NCBI GenBank assembly: GCA_011037195.1
Contig: JAAEAF010003317.1
Span: 33,904 to 97,903 of the forward strand
From: Triatoma infestans
Taxonomy: Eukaryota > Arthropoda > Insecta > Hemiptera > Reduviidae
Direction: 5' to 3'
DNA length: 64,000 nucleotides
The position numbers and the translations under genes were made by a program. The notes under the pieces are model-generated. The model worked only from the letters and a program-made list of their open reading frames with translations. It did not search any database and was not told where the DNA came from. Shown one piece after another: positions 31,290 through 42,589 of the stretch. How positions within the stretch are numbered: position 1 is the stretch's first letter; each line of letters opens with the position of its first letter.

Positions 31290-32740
31290 TGAATTTTGAT
31301 GTTTTTTTGTTCACTTTTAGATGTTTATATCCATATTTGCAAAAGAAAGTAACCTCGAGTGGTAAATACATAAAATGATGGTAACATTATCAATGGTATG
31401 ATATAATCAATGAGAAAATTGAAAAAGAATATTTTAAAGAGACTGCAAGAAACACTGTTTTCTAAGTGGTAAATATGAAAAATAAAAATGAAAATAAAAA
31501 AATTGAATAAATAAAAGTTGCAAAAAAAAAAAATTAATTCGAATCTCTTGCCTATCACTTTGACTTTCATATTCAAAAAACGTTTCTGGATATAAAGATA
31601 CCTGATATGCAAGAACAATGAGCACATGGATTTGAAGAAGCACATTATGAAATTAGATAGGTTATTGCTTAAAAAGGAACAGAAATAGTGAGAGATGTGA
31701 AGTTACTTCAAGTTTTAAAAGAATTATTTACATTTTATTAATTTTAAGCTCTAAAATGATACCATCTCTTTTAATAATTGGCAATATAGCATCATAATCT
31801 TATGGGAAATTTAATGATCTTTCGATTGGTGTAATTAAATTTACTGTAGCGCTAACTCTTTAGGAGTTAAGACCATTTTTGTGGGGGAGGGAAGTCGTGA
31901 AATATTAAAAGAATATAAAATGTGTAATTTCTCGAAATCAGCTGAGACTTGGGACCGTGATTTATATGAACTTATTTGTCACAAATATAGTCTAGAACCA
32001 CCACCTTCTTAAGTATGGCCACTTTTAACCTCGTGTCCCCTGTATAGAAACAATTTTGTTAATGATAAAAAATGCTTATAATAGAAGTTATTTTCCGAAA
32101 ATATATTATATAAAAACCTGGTCGGTATGAAAACAAACTTTTGAAGAGACTGAGGGAATTATATCCCATGGGAAACTAAGGAAAGATAGATAGACAGTAC
32201 ATCGGGTATTAGAGTAAATAGAAGCCGAGTAAATATTGTTCAAGTTCAACATACTTCAATTACATCTGCACTGGTTATATCTCCGGAGACGATGTCATAG
32301 TCTCTTGCTCTGTGTCTGTTTGTGTGTGTTGGTCTCTACCTTTAGACAAGCAAACTATATTGCAAGAATCATCTCTCTATGCTCTCTGCTTCTAACAAAT
32401 AAATAAGAGATGGTTTGAATATACGTGGAGCGTCAGACGGTATTGTCAATATTCGCTCGCCTGACCATGACCGGACTATACTTCGCAGCTTCTAATTAGC
32501 TTGAAATGTAATTTTGATTCAACTTTACCTTGAAAGTCGTCTGAAGATTCATTTAAAAGAAGTTATGTTTTTTCAGCCGCCCTTAAAAACGAACTATCCT
32601 ACACAATTGTTCAGCAGGAACTGCCATGGATTTGATAGACAAATTTGACTAAAAGTAGTTGACGGACCCTGAATCGTAACTGCGGAAATTATTATCGATA
32701 AGATGTATTTTAATATTGTGTTTTGCTTTTTACTAACTCA
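31290..32740. other. AT-rich unassigned DNA
   Basis: No element recognised. A small block at 31990-32040 is less AT-rich. Confidence 0.45.
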
Positions 32741-32744
32741 ACCC

Positions 32745-33105
32745 CGGTAAGCAGAGAAAGTAATGCAATCGTTCGAAATTGGGTTTTCACCGGAAATACA
32801 TATTTTGAGGCCCCTTGAGTACGAAACAAAAACATGTGTATGGGAGAACAAAATCCCAGGTACCTCAAACACGAAATTCCGCATCTGACACGGAAGTTTT
32901 ATCCATCAATTGGAAATGCAACTTTACGAATGACTTTTTCTCTCAGTTTATCACGATTTTTATTAAAAGAACTCAAACGATTTCCTTTAAATTTCGTATA
33001 CTATCTTCGCATATACATGCCAATCACTTTTCGTATTGACCATCAGTACGATATCTACGAGCTATTTACTTTTCAGTTTATGGAAAACTCTTTTTAAATA
33101 GGCCA
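32745..33105 (+). mobile_element. Microsatellite-bearing AT-rich repeat fragment
   Basis: 'gtaagcagagaaagtaatgcaatcgttcgaaattgggttttcaccggaaataca', 'gaggccccttgagtacgaaa', 'catctgacacggaagttttat', 'aactttacgaatgactttttctc', 'gatttcctttaaatttcgtatactatctt'. The TG tract is missing in this copy. Confidence 0.6.
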
Positions 33106-33735
33106 TTCGAATATTAAAACTTTTATTGGTAGTATCATCACTGGGCATGTTCAATAATTTATGGTGATTGATAAAAAAAAATGCATTGATACTTGTATCA
33201 TAAACAGCCATATAAATCTGCCTTTATATCCACTAAACACGACTCAGTAAATCATCTTCAATTTAAACAATAAACATAAGATAGATTAGGTTAATTAATT
33301 AAGAAATTGAAATAGAGGAACTCAACTATAACAATAGTGTTCAATTTACAACTTGTAAATAAAAAAAAAAAAGAAAAAGAAAAGTCAACAATGATGATGA
33401 TGGTATCCTCAATTTACTTATTGAGAAACGTTGAACCTCTTCCTACATATACATTTATGTGTACATCTATATGTATGTACGCTCTGAAAAAGAAGTTTAA
33501 GCGACCGTAACGAAACATGTATATCTCAATCAGCCACAATATAAAGACAGACCCTTTTGTAATTTTTGGTCCGGCTAAATATTACGCCCTTTTAAATATA
33601 TCGTCTCCCTTTAAAAGGTTTTTTTTATTTTTATTTTTCCCAATTAGAACATGTCAAACTTGTAGAGACCACAATGATAGATCAGTTTGTAGGAGAGGGA
33701 TATATTACTCACAACTAGAGTATGTGTTAATATTT
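33105..33735. other. AT-rich unassigned DNA
   Basis: Contains a weak hammerhead-like string near 33485-33518 that I did not accept. Otherwise nothing recognised. Confidence 0.4.
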
Positions 33736-33895
33736 ATTTATATTATATAATATCTACGATTTAATCCATCTTAGCATGCTCTATTATCTTGGTTCCTACC
33801 GGTTTCGGATTCTCATCCATCGTCAGAGTAACGTTATCAATCAATTCCGTGTAGAGAAATGACTTCAACTATATGTTTATAATTTTCGCGCAAAT
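33735..33895 (-). mobile_element. Half of a GGAT-family hammerhead element
   Basis: One arm only: 'tctacgatttaatccatcttagcatgct', then the ribozyme at 33797-33826, then 'agtaacgttatcaatcaattccgtgtagagaaatgacttcaac', which matches arms at 44493-44535, 52710-52737 and 60341-60379. No opposite arm found nearby. Confidence 0.7.
33797..33826 (-). ncRNA. Hammerhead ribozyme, intact core (GUA triplet)
   Basis: Minus strand: CTGACGA, stem II GGAT/ATCC with short loop, GAAA, ACCGGT and A. The triplet is GUA, allowed by the NUH rule. Stem I between the bases after 33826 and before 33797 gives T.G, C-G, a mismatch, T-A, a mismatch and G-C, so it is weaker than in the 21.9 kb copy. Core complete. Confidence 0.75.
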
Positions 33896-36890
33896 TCCTT
33901 GTGTTGATGAGTTTTTTTTTTATGAAACTTGGTATTTTATATTTTAATAAAACTTTATGACATGGTGACTGCTTGCTTCATTTTAAAAATTGTGCCACTT
34001 TTTTGTTTCCATAATCTATTTTCTTCATCATATTATAAATAAGAGAATGTAAAAGAGTGGGAGGGAGTGTAATAAACATTCATTTGTAATTGCTTTTATG
34101 ATGAAATTTTAACAGAACAAATTAATGTTATGAGTCTTTTCTGCAGCAATTTTTGTTTAATAGAAAAGTCCAAGTTTTATTTTCTTCTTTTTTTTTCTAT
34201 TTCTTTTTTGATTTGCGAGAATCCTTAATTTATATTAGTTACTTGTTGCTAGGTTACTATGTGGCGGCAAAAGAATCGATAGTATTGAGAAGAGGTTATT
34301 ACCATATGATTAGATTATTATTGGGTATTTTTTAAGATAGAGTTTAGTGTGATTTGAAATAAATACTTTTAACTGAAACAGTTTGGAACGCCAAAACTAA
34401 ATTGCTGTAAATAAAAATAGACGCTGATACACACTTCTAATGTAGATAAAAATCAAATTTCTTCGACCATCTGTCATCTGTTTTATGTAATGGCCCCCAT
34501 CCAGACACACCTTGTTATTTGAATCATAAGATTCTCTCATTAAAACCGATTTTTCAATAATCATATGTTTATTTTGTTTCTTTTGAATTCTTTGCTTAAA
34601 AACACTAACTTTTTCTTTTCAGCTTGACTGAACTCTTAATTTTTCCATCTGAACGCTTAGGCGTAAGAATTGACTAAATTTTAGCCCAAAATGTTTATTA
34701 AATATCCTCTCAAGACACCCTCCTGCTAAGAGGAAGTATTGTGATTGTTAGAAAATTTCCCAGAAGCTTTGTCCAGTTCAACTTCGATAGAATTATCAGA
34801 AACAGGAGATTGTGAGCTTATCCGATACGCAGCACCGATGGCTTGTCCGCCATTAAAACAGCACCGAGCTCTTGGCTTGTTAGTTCGAAAATGCCTTCGC
34901 AAAGTTAATGATCTGTGCAAAAATATTAGAGTTACTCGGGTACCATGGCATGGAAGCGTGGAATCTAATAAGATGATCTAGTCAATCTGGCAAAAAATGA
35001 TTCAGCAATCCATTAGGTCGGAAAACCCTTTTTTTTGCAGGATAAGCGATCACTACCGCCAAGAAGAGTTCAGAAATAACTGGGAAGCTAAGAGAATATT
35101 GCTCTAGAAAGAATTCTCTCTGGACTGAAGCAGGCTAAGAATCTTCTGGAAAGTCACGCTCGAAAGAGATCTGTGGCATTCACCTTTCTGAAAAACAAAA
35201 AAAAAAAAAGGCTGCGTATATGAATAGGGGAGGGCTCAGAAATTTTGGATGGATGTTTGTAGTTTAAGGAAGCCTAGGATGCGTAAGTGCCTACAGATTC
35301 TATATATGAAATGGCTATGCAATCTGAAGGAAGTTCGTGGAGCAGTATCTGTGGGAGGTCTTCGGCTGATCTCTTGCTGGGAGGTGGACTAAGCGTGGTC
35401 TTGCCTGGCACAAAGCATGTTTTTACAGGAATATTGAACAGTTGATGTGGTCGTGGTTCCTGGAATTCCTAATTTTTTGATTATTTTTGCAAGAAAATCC
35501 TCAAAGTTAAACTTCATCAATAATTCTTGAAGTTTTGAAGAGTTCATCAACAGTTGTAGTTAATTATGATGACAAAGTGTTTTTTTTAAATAATTCTTCT
35601 TTTTTTTAAGACACAGCAAATAAGATCCTCATTTATGGATAAGGAGCTAGAGCTAATAAGCAGTGAATCTATCTCCTCTGTACCGTACTACCAGCACAAT
35701 GACAGCTCTTCCACTTTGAAAAGTCAAAACTTTGACGATTAATTAATTATCCAAATAATGGGTAGCTAGTATACTGAACATAGTAGGATGATGGATGAGA
35801 AATCTACTAAAGGATCATCCATATTGTAAAGTGCCTTTGCCCTTGTCTGGCTGGTATTCATGGCGGGGAGATGATAGTTGTTTGGAGAAGGGACATATCA
35901 TTCTGTCCGACGATGAACTTGATCTATAGCTTTGTAGAAGTCAAAAGGTTATGTTGAACGTCAATTCTATACGGTCTACAATCTCTCAGTTATTCTATGG
36001 ACATTCACACTTACATAGACCAGTAATATATATATAACAGGAACTAGTTGGTTGTTTAATGATTGAATAAACATTTAGTACTGCCTATGTTCCTCAAACA
36101 TAAAGCAAATATTGCACATATATTCAGCGACATGTTATCAAAAATAAACAACCCTTGCATTTCACAATTTGTTTGATGATTGCAATTTATTCATATGCAA
36201 ACAAATTGAAACTAGTTTTTGTTTTACTGGGTCCAAATGTTTCACAACTTGACGTAGGTTTCTATTATTTTGGCTAAATAGCTAAAAGCTACCTACCTCA
36301 TAAATATAGTAAATCAGCAAAGGTTTTACATGTGGCTCAGATTATTTACATGGTAAATAAAGTGGTATTTTGGAAATTGTAAATATTGACAACATTATCC
36401 AGTTAATAGTACAAAAATTCCTCAAAATTATCCCTTTTATTTCCGGTTATTTATGTGTTCTAAACTTTTTCCACTAAAATATTCTATTATTCCTATATAA
36501 TATACATCCTAATATAAAAGAATCGTATATAATATTAATATGCATTAGAAAAATGGAGTTATGATTATTTTGTAAAAAGAGTTCAGGTAAAGGTTCTAAA
36601 ATCACCACTCGGCTGCCTTTCAATACTACAGACTATATTTATTATTATTATTCCAAAAAGGGGAGGGCCAAACCCTGCACTATCCTTGTTTTTCTGGGTT
36701 CATAAAAACTTGAAGTGTATAACGAGAGAATTTCTTTTCAATTGGGCCAGTTCCTTTAAACTTCGAAAAATCTTTTTAACTTCGATTGGAAAAGAGCAAT
36801 TACGGCATTCCAATTGACGCAATAGAGTCACACCAAATTTACCTAGTTTAATCCAAAAGATGGAATTATAATTCAAATATATTTCTTCTT
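33895..36890. other. Unassigned DNA
   Basis: No gene or element recognised over about 3 kb. The 34726-35470 stretch is less AT-rich and has a 78-codon frame at 34745-34981 without a known motif; it may be an old element or host fragment. A 'ttattattattatt' run lies at about 36636-36652. 'ctcctgctaagaggaagtattgtgattg' at 34719-34747 is an end fragment of the microsatellite-bearing repeat. Confidence 0.35.
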
Positions 36891-36904
36891 TTTTTAATAA
36901 GTTC

Positions 36905-37460
36905 CGTTAAACTTGGCGAAATAGCCTTGTATGTGTCGTCTTGGCGAACGGATACAATCACTAACAGACTGACACAGAATCTCCTTAAGCTATTAAAATA
37001 CTTCAATAAATGGAAAATTAAAATAAATACGGAAAAAACCAATCAATATTTTTCACAAAAAGACGACCGACTTTACGGAAACAGATAACTATAGCAGACC
37101 AATAGAATGGGCCGCCACTGTCAAGTACTTGGGGGCCACATTAGACAAATCATTTACTCCACACATAAACACATTAGTTCAAAGAAGCAAAGCTGTTCCC
37201 TCTCCTAAATAGACATTCTACACTGAGTGTAGGCAATAACAAGGTTCTGGACAGACCTGTGCTGACATATGCTGCTCCATGTTGGATTATAATGAGTGAG
37301 ACGAACCTGAAGAAATTGTAAAGGGTGCAAAATAAGTTTTTAAGGTTTGCCATTGATGCTCCCAGATAGACCCCAATTAAACTCTGGCACGAAGAAACAA
37401 AAATAGAATTTAGAAAAGAATTGTTAAAGGAAACATGCACAACTTTCTTTCTTATATAAA
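36905..37460 (+). pseudogene. Jockey-type LINE RT fragment
   Basis: Successive frames give EIALYVSSWRTDTITNRLTQ and LLKLLKYFNKWKIKINTEKT (region after the RT catalytic box; the Asp-Asp position itself reads GE, so catalysis is lost), then VKYLGATLDKSFTPHINTLV, LTYAAPCWIIMSETNLKK, VQNKFLRFAIDAPR and IKLWHEETKIEFRKELLKE. This order is typical of Jockey-clade LINE ORF2. Four or more frameshifts or stops. Truncated at both ends. Confidence 0.8.
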
Positions 37461-39220
37461 ATGCTTACATTAAAAATAACACAGTCAAAAACATAGGAGG
37501 TTACAATACAAATTGTCATTTTAAACATAAGAGAATTAAAGATATGTAGTATGCTCAACACTTCAATAAAGATACTTCCATAGAGTTGGGTTTTTCCTTG
37601 TCATTTTTCCCAGCACCACACTGTGAATTATATACACACTATGTGGCAGAGAATCTGGTGAAGTGGTAAAGATGAAAATCTGGTACACTTAACATTGCAA
37701 ATATGTAAATATCTGACAATAAAATATTATTTTATTTATTATTAAGAGCTACTTGGCTTAAATTAAGAACTGTTGCACAACTAAGAGTTTGGAATACTAT
37801 AATCTGCTAGGCTGAAGTGTTCAATCTTTCAAAAGTAAGTTTTTCCCGTGGGTATTATGTTCCCTGTGATATCTTGTCGTTTCAGCGTTTTTCGCAACCA
37901 TTATTTAGGGAGATATTGTGAACATGCTGTATTCTGATGATGTTCATGATTGCATAAGAATCATGACTTGCCAATCTATTGGTACCACGTTGATCATATT
38001 CATAACAAATTTGATTCTTATAGTTTTTTAGTTTTCATAAATATGGGATTGTATTATTTATCTAAATAATTTTCCTATTCTGCTGTTAATTAATTTTCCC
38101 ATAATTAATTATATCTCCAATATATATTCTTTTTGATGTAATTTATTTTATTTAGTCGAAACATTGGTTGAATACTAGTGTTTCTTTATAAGACCCAAAA
38201 ATCAAGATCCGAATCCCGGGGATATATGCATTGAAGGACAAAGAATTCTTCTATATAATTTAAGATATTACTTTCACACTTGATCTATTTGTCTAATTAA
38301 TACATACTAATATGATACTTTCTAATTTTTCATGACTATATACATTCGAAGATCAAGATATTCTAACTGACTTCCAAAAGAACTTAAATGTTATAAACAT
38401 AAAACGTTATAATATACTCAATAGATAATATAAATTCTGGTTGCATAATAAAAAAAGAACTGGTTCAGTTTACAAATTTTGATGAATGAGGTGGCCACTC
38501 TCCCATTAACCCTCCGCCCCCCCACACCATGTAAGTTGTACTAATATACTCTTTACAATAAGAACTCTACTACATCATACATAAATACCATTTTGACAGC
38601 ACTATGACACTACTCAGAAATAACCCCTCGTACCTCACTCATTCGCACCCTCTCTCTCTTCGTTCTTCAATTATATGCGGGTCATAATTGTGACTTTAAA
38701 ATAAATGTTGTAAACATATCTTTATATATTACGTTTCTTTCTTTATCCACCTGCTAGTGACTGTTTCAATACATAATTAAGGCGAAATATTAAACAACAT
38801 TTTATAGGTTACCTATGTATTTAGTTTGCAACAGAAAAATGCTTCCTCATACTGCTGTAAGAGAAAATATTGTAATCGTCTCAAATTTTAGAATTAAGCC
38901 CTTAAAGAAATACATCTTACTGACAGAAAGTTTAAGGTAGGTCACTTAATTTTAAAAATGATAAAATGGCACGTTATACTAAAATTATTGATTTCAATTA
39001 TTGACATAAAAAAAATATGAAATATTTGATTGTTCGTTACGACCGCTGTACTTGATGTTGTAAAATGGATGTTGAGGTTCGATCACTTCTCAATCTTCAT
39101 TTTACAACATAAAAACTTAAAAACATAATGTTACTTTAATGTATTTTATAACAATTTATAAGAATTTATTAACATCTTTACATTTTGATTATTTACATTT
39201 TTATTTTATCGAAATATTCA
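37460..39220. other. AT-rich unassigned DNA
   Basis: Contains 'ctgatgatgttcatgatt' at 37951 with an 8-bp hairpin TCATGATT/AATCATGA but no GAAA, and 'gtcgaaacattggttg' at 38155. They may be separated debris of an old hammerhead element of the type at 11757. The stretch at 38845-38890 ('actgctgtaagagaaaatattgtaatcg') is an end fragment of the microsatellite-bearing repeat. Confidence 0.4.
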
Positions 39221-39269
39221 CCTTTGGAGAGATATTTTCTGTGATAACCTGCTTCGCTTTGTGGTCATC

Positions 39270-39299
39270 GACCGGTTTCGGGTGTTCGCCCATTATCAG
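39270..39299 (-). ncRNA. Hammerhead ribozyme with one core change
   Basis: Minus strand: CTGATAA where the core should be CTGATGA (G8 to A), stem II GGGC/CCC with loop, GAAA, ACCGGT and C. Stem I has four pairs (TTAC with GATG, one a T.G wobble). The G8 change is expected to block cleavage. The same change occurs at 62875-62904. Confidence 0.65.
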
Positions 39300-39317
39300 A
39301 ATGTTTTGACAAAAATC

Positions 39318-39347
39318 TTGATGATAAGCGAACACCCGAAACCGGTA
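39318..39347 (+). ncRNA. Degraded hammerhead ribozyme
   Basis: TTGATGA (C3 to T), stem II weakened, GAAA, ACCGGT and A. Partner arm of 39270-39299. C3 pairs with G8 in active hammerheads, so this pair of changes in the two arms is striking but probably inactivating in both. Confidence 0.6.
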
Positions 39348-39429
39348 GAAGACCATAAAAACAAGCACAGCCTATTCGGAAAATATCTCTGATGCTTTCC
39401 AGCGCTGCGGAACCAACCACAACTTCAAC

Positions 39430-39595
39430 TTTGGAATGAACACGAAACACTTTTCTTGTTTTACTGTAGGCACTAAATATTCTATGGAATATCTTTACCC
39501 CAGCAAATTTTCTATGAAAAGCCTGCGCCACAAACTGAAAATCTTAAACTTGGACTCATCCGTACAAGAACAATTTCCTGAGTGGAATGCACAAA
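39430..39595 (-). pseudogene. Tc1-type transposase fragment
   Basis: On the minus strand: CTDESKFKIFSLWRRLF with the first catalytic Asp at 39560-39558, then a stop, then SIEYLVPTVKQEKC. It matches the 'DESkF.lfg...PTvK' block of Tc1-family DDE transposases. Only about 50 codons remain. The sequence near 63120-63160 reads similarly on the minus strand but is weaker. Confidence 0.55.
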
Positions 39596-39839
39596 TGAAT
39601 CTTTTACTTTTATTATTTGACCTTAGCAAAGGTTTGTATGCAGCTATGTAAGCTAAATTTCTTCAGCTGGTCTTTTATTGCTGACTTGTTAATTGGAATC
39701 TCATTATATAGGTTGAACATGTATAGTAAAGTAGGTTCCTCGACAATTAATAAAACTCCCACCAAAGCCAAAAAATTTTAGGACCTGGTTTAAATCTGAA
39801 AGCATAATGAATCACAACAATTTCGAAATCAGATACTAC

Positions 39840-40170
39840 CATCTGAGGAGTTTATTTGAAGATCAGTATATTTTTAAGGCAATCCGACTTCAAACATAAC
39901 TAGTAAAATCGTTAGAAATGTTTTTAGAATAATAAAAACACCGCAAAATCATAAAAGTTATGGAATGGCCAACGCATTCACCAGACTTGAACCTAATAGT
40001 GTTAATGCGGGGCAAGCTAAATAGAAAACTAGGGCAGTATTAGCCATCTTCTTTGGGACAAAAATGCCAACACAACCAAATAAAAATGAAACTGATATGC
40101 TCCGGAAATTGATAAATCGAATATGTAAAAATCTGTGTGATGAAAAGAAATTTATGAAATATTAATCAAA
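39840..40170 (+). pseudogene. Tc1-type transposase C-terminal fragment
   Basis: Plus strand: remnants of the second Asp block around 39860-39900 (heavily changed), then VMEWPTHSPDLNLI at about 39960, then GKLNRKLGQ, matching 'WPaqSPDLNpIE..W..lK' of Tc1 transposases; the catalytic Glu region is altered. Orientation is opposite to the fragment at 39.5 kb, so the two are not one intact gene. Confidence 0.6.
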
Positions 40171-40359
40171 AATATAATTAAATTAGAAATTTATTAATCA
40201 AAAATATAAATAAATAAGATTTTTCATTAATAAACTATTATAAAATACACTAAAGTAATATTTTATTTCTTCTTATTTACTTTGATTGAAATCAAAGGTA
40301 ATGGAACCTTCAGGGCATTATCATGTATATTTTAAAAATTAAGTAATCTGCCTGAAACT

Positions 40360-40740
40360 TCTGTCGGTAGTGTACGTTTTGGAAATCCCATAATCACGAA
40401 AAAAGACGTATTTACAGAATAGTCTGTTTATATATATATATATGTATATAAACACCTAATATGTGTTTTGTGGACAAAGTATTTCAAACTTGGAAAATTG
40501 CTAGTAGTTCAAACTATATTCCGTTTAGGTGTCCCACCACGAAGATTTTGGTGAAAAATTAGTTAATCTGAAGTGAAACATTTTCTACGTGTAATTTTTG
40601 TTTTTTTCAGTCTTTAGCGATTTCCTCGGGAAAAAATGATTTAAAAGATTCCAACTTTTAAGAAAATCTATTAATCAAAATTGTGTTGGAAATTATAGAA
40701 TGAGGAAATGATGCGACTGTTACATACCAGATTCTTTTTT
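40360..40740 (+). mobile_element. Microsatellite-bearing AT-rich repeat fragment
   Basis: 'ttccgtttaggtgtcccaccacgaagattttgg', 'gatttcctcgggaaaaaatg', and an end 'tagaatgaggaaatgatgcgactgttacataccagattctttttt'. A TATA tract at 40430-40448 replaces the TG tract. Confidence 0.5.
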
Positions 40741-41670
40741 AAATTCCTTTTTGGATATTTCGTTGTTTTATAACGATTATTCTATTGGTTCCTTTCCTAA
40801 GATTGTATCCTTTATTATATTAGCAGGTTTCGGATGAGACGGGTATTTCTTAAAACATTTTTCATATAATAAAGAAAAAAAAAAATCAAAGACGGGTAAA
40901 ATAATTTTCCATATAAACTTCAAAAGATTCCATGGATTAATCTTAAAAATTTGTTTGTATGTATGGTTTTTAATCAAAGCTGATACAAATTAGTAGGTTC
41001 TTTTTTTTTCTTTTTCTTTTTTTTGAGTTGAATCTAATAAGCAAATAAGCTCAGCGAATTTGTGTCGGGAAGTCCTTTGACTGTAAAGAATTCATCAATT
41101 AAGATTAATGGATATGCCATGTATTAAAAACGGTGTATTTATCTAAAATGGTCTCTTATATAATAAAGTCAAAGTGGGAGGTTGATATTTTTAATCTTGA
41201 CATCATTTCTTAATTGAGATGGTTTGTGAAAAAAAAAAAAAAAATTTATCGATTTTTAATGAGTAACCAAATCATTTGGATAATTAATTGGACATTTATT
41301 CTCTATCAGTTATTAATTTTAATAAAAAATTTCAATTAAGTGGATGGTTTCGTCGAAAATAAAAATAATCTGCGGAAAATTAAAATTTAGAATGATTTTT
41401 AATAAGTGATCTGATTCTTGTCCCAGTAGATCCAGCGCTTAGCAGAGGCCTGCTTCCGGCTACGATGTCGTAAGAGGCGACTAGAGCTTCAAGTTGTGCC
41501 CAGTCCGTACATATCGCATAATCTTTTCTATCTCCCCTGGTCAATACCTCCGTTTGACCCACAAATTTCGCACCAGTCTAACCTTGGAAGCGAGTCTGCA
41601 CCATGATAACATCACAATCTTCTTCCAAGAGGAAAGGAATAAGAACCCATCAAAATTCCAACCGATCTGG
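40740..41670. other. Unassigned DNA
   Basis: Mostly AT-rich. 41420-41600 is less AT-rich and includes 'gatgtcgtaagaggcgactagagc', which I suspect is old LINE sequence but cannot place. Confidence 0.35.
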
Positions 41671-41763
41671 ATTGGATTTATCTTGAATATGTGGTTGGGT
41701 CCGTAATGCTAAATAATATCCATGATTTTATTTTATCGTAGTATTCTTCATTTTGTCAATTCT

Positions 41764-41793
41764 GACTGGTTTCGGATTCTCATCCATCGTCAG
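41764..41793 (-). ncRNA. Hammerhead ribozyme, core kept, stem III altered
   Basis: Minus strand: CTGACGA, stem II GGAT/ATCC, GAAA, then ACCAGT and C (the usual palindrome is ACCGGT). Stem I gives T-A, C-G, mismatch, T-A and T-A. All catalytic core bases are present. The stem III change should weaken dimer formation. Confidence 0.65.
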
Positions 41794-41964
41794 AGGAAAG
41801 CTAGTAGAGAGTTGACTCTACTTTATGTTTCTGACACGCCTAACATTGGTTGATTTTCAACCACTTTGCTTGAACTTCACCAATTTTGACTGAATCAACC
41901 ATTGTGGTGACAAAAACATGAAGTTGAAGTCAAGTCTCTACAAGGACTTGTTATTAGCCTCACT

Positions 41965-41994
41965 GTGACGATGGACGAGAATCCGAAACCGGGC
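41965..41994 (+). ncRNA. Inactive hammerhead variant (CTGTGACGA type)
   Basis: Reads CTGTGACGA in place of CTGACGA, stem II GGAC/ATCC, GAAA, then ACCGGGC, in which the required U before the cleavage base is G. A very similar variant is at 54592-54623 on the minus strand. Confidence 0.6.
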
Positions 41995-42044
41995 AAAAGC
42001 AACAAAATGAAGGAACAAAATGGATATTCTTTTCTTTCTATTTC

Positions 42045-42585
42045 CTAATTCATTCTATAAAAAGGCTCTGGAATGCGCAGGTCCTAGAACTATGGAATGA
42101 GTATCCCTTTCTATGGAATCATTACCACAATATGGACTTAAACGCGATCCACTTGGTGGAACATAAATAAAGAATTTCTGAAGCCTGCGAAGAAATCCGT
42201 CCTGATATTGTAATCAGGGCAATCAATGGAAACAGGACAACATGTTCGGGTTTGTGCTTATTTAATGATGGGCGCCCATTTTGAACAATTAATTCGAATA
42301 TGTTTTTACCATATTTGAGTATAAACTCAAAAACAATGTGGAATAATCGCAATCAGAAGGCAGAGAATTTCTCTACATTCTAAACTGAATATCTCAGCGA
42401 ATATTCAACAGATTTTTCTCGTTCAATAATTTTCATGAAAAAAGAATCTAGGAAGTAAGAATTCGGTAAAGATGTTATATGTGGTCCAATCTGAAATAAG
42501 ATAGTTGCTTTTGAAATCTCTTATTTCAAAGCAGCTTTTAAAAATAATTGATCACTTATTTGGAATTTATACATAAGATTCTCTA
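42045..42585. other. AT-rich unassigned DNA
   Basis: Nothing recognised. Confidence 0.45.
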
Positions 42586-42589
42586 GGGT

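Larger units (their letters stand above)
39226..39420. mobile_element. Palindromic hammerhead element, GGGC family, short
   Basis: The left arm (minus sense) runs 'gagagatattttctgtgataacctgcttcgctttgtggtcatcg' into a ribozyme at 39270-39299. About 18 bp of centre separates it from the plus-sense ribozyme at 39318-39347, followed by 'agaccataaaaacaagcacagcctattcggaaaatatctctgatgctttcc'. About 190 bp in all, the tightest version of this family. Tc1-like transposase sequence lies immediately to its right. Confidence 0.75.
41680..42040. mobile_element. Palindromic hammerhead element, GGAT family, both arms
   Basis: Left arm from 'atgtggttgggtccgtaatgct' through the minus-sense ribozyme at 41764-41793 and 'agagttgactctactttatgtttctgac'. 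The centre has palindromic GGTTGATT/AATCAACC. The right arm runs 'aaacatgaagttgaagtcaagtctctac' into the plus-sense motif at 41965-41994, then 'agcaacaaaatgaaggaac'. About 360 bp, no protein. Both ribozymes point outward. Confidence 0.75.

Noticed and set aside
33485..33518. Hammerhead-like string CTGAAAA ... GAAAC
   Set aside because: The first core box has AAA for NGA, no stem II can be formed, and no element arm sequence is nearby.
34745..34981. 78-codon open frame as a host exon
   Set aside because: No splice-site context, domain or motif recognised; the length is within chance for this region.
37951..38175. CTGATGA with a neat hairpin, and GTCGAAACATTGG about 200 bp away
   Set aside because: The two halves of a hammerhead core are separated and the first has no GAAA after the hairpin. 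Kept only as possible debris.
41380..41562. Minus-strand 60-codon frame as a LINE piece
   Set aside because: The composition hints at a non-local origin, but no conserved motif could be identified.
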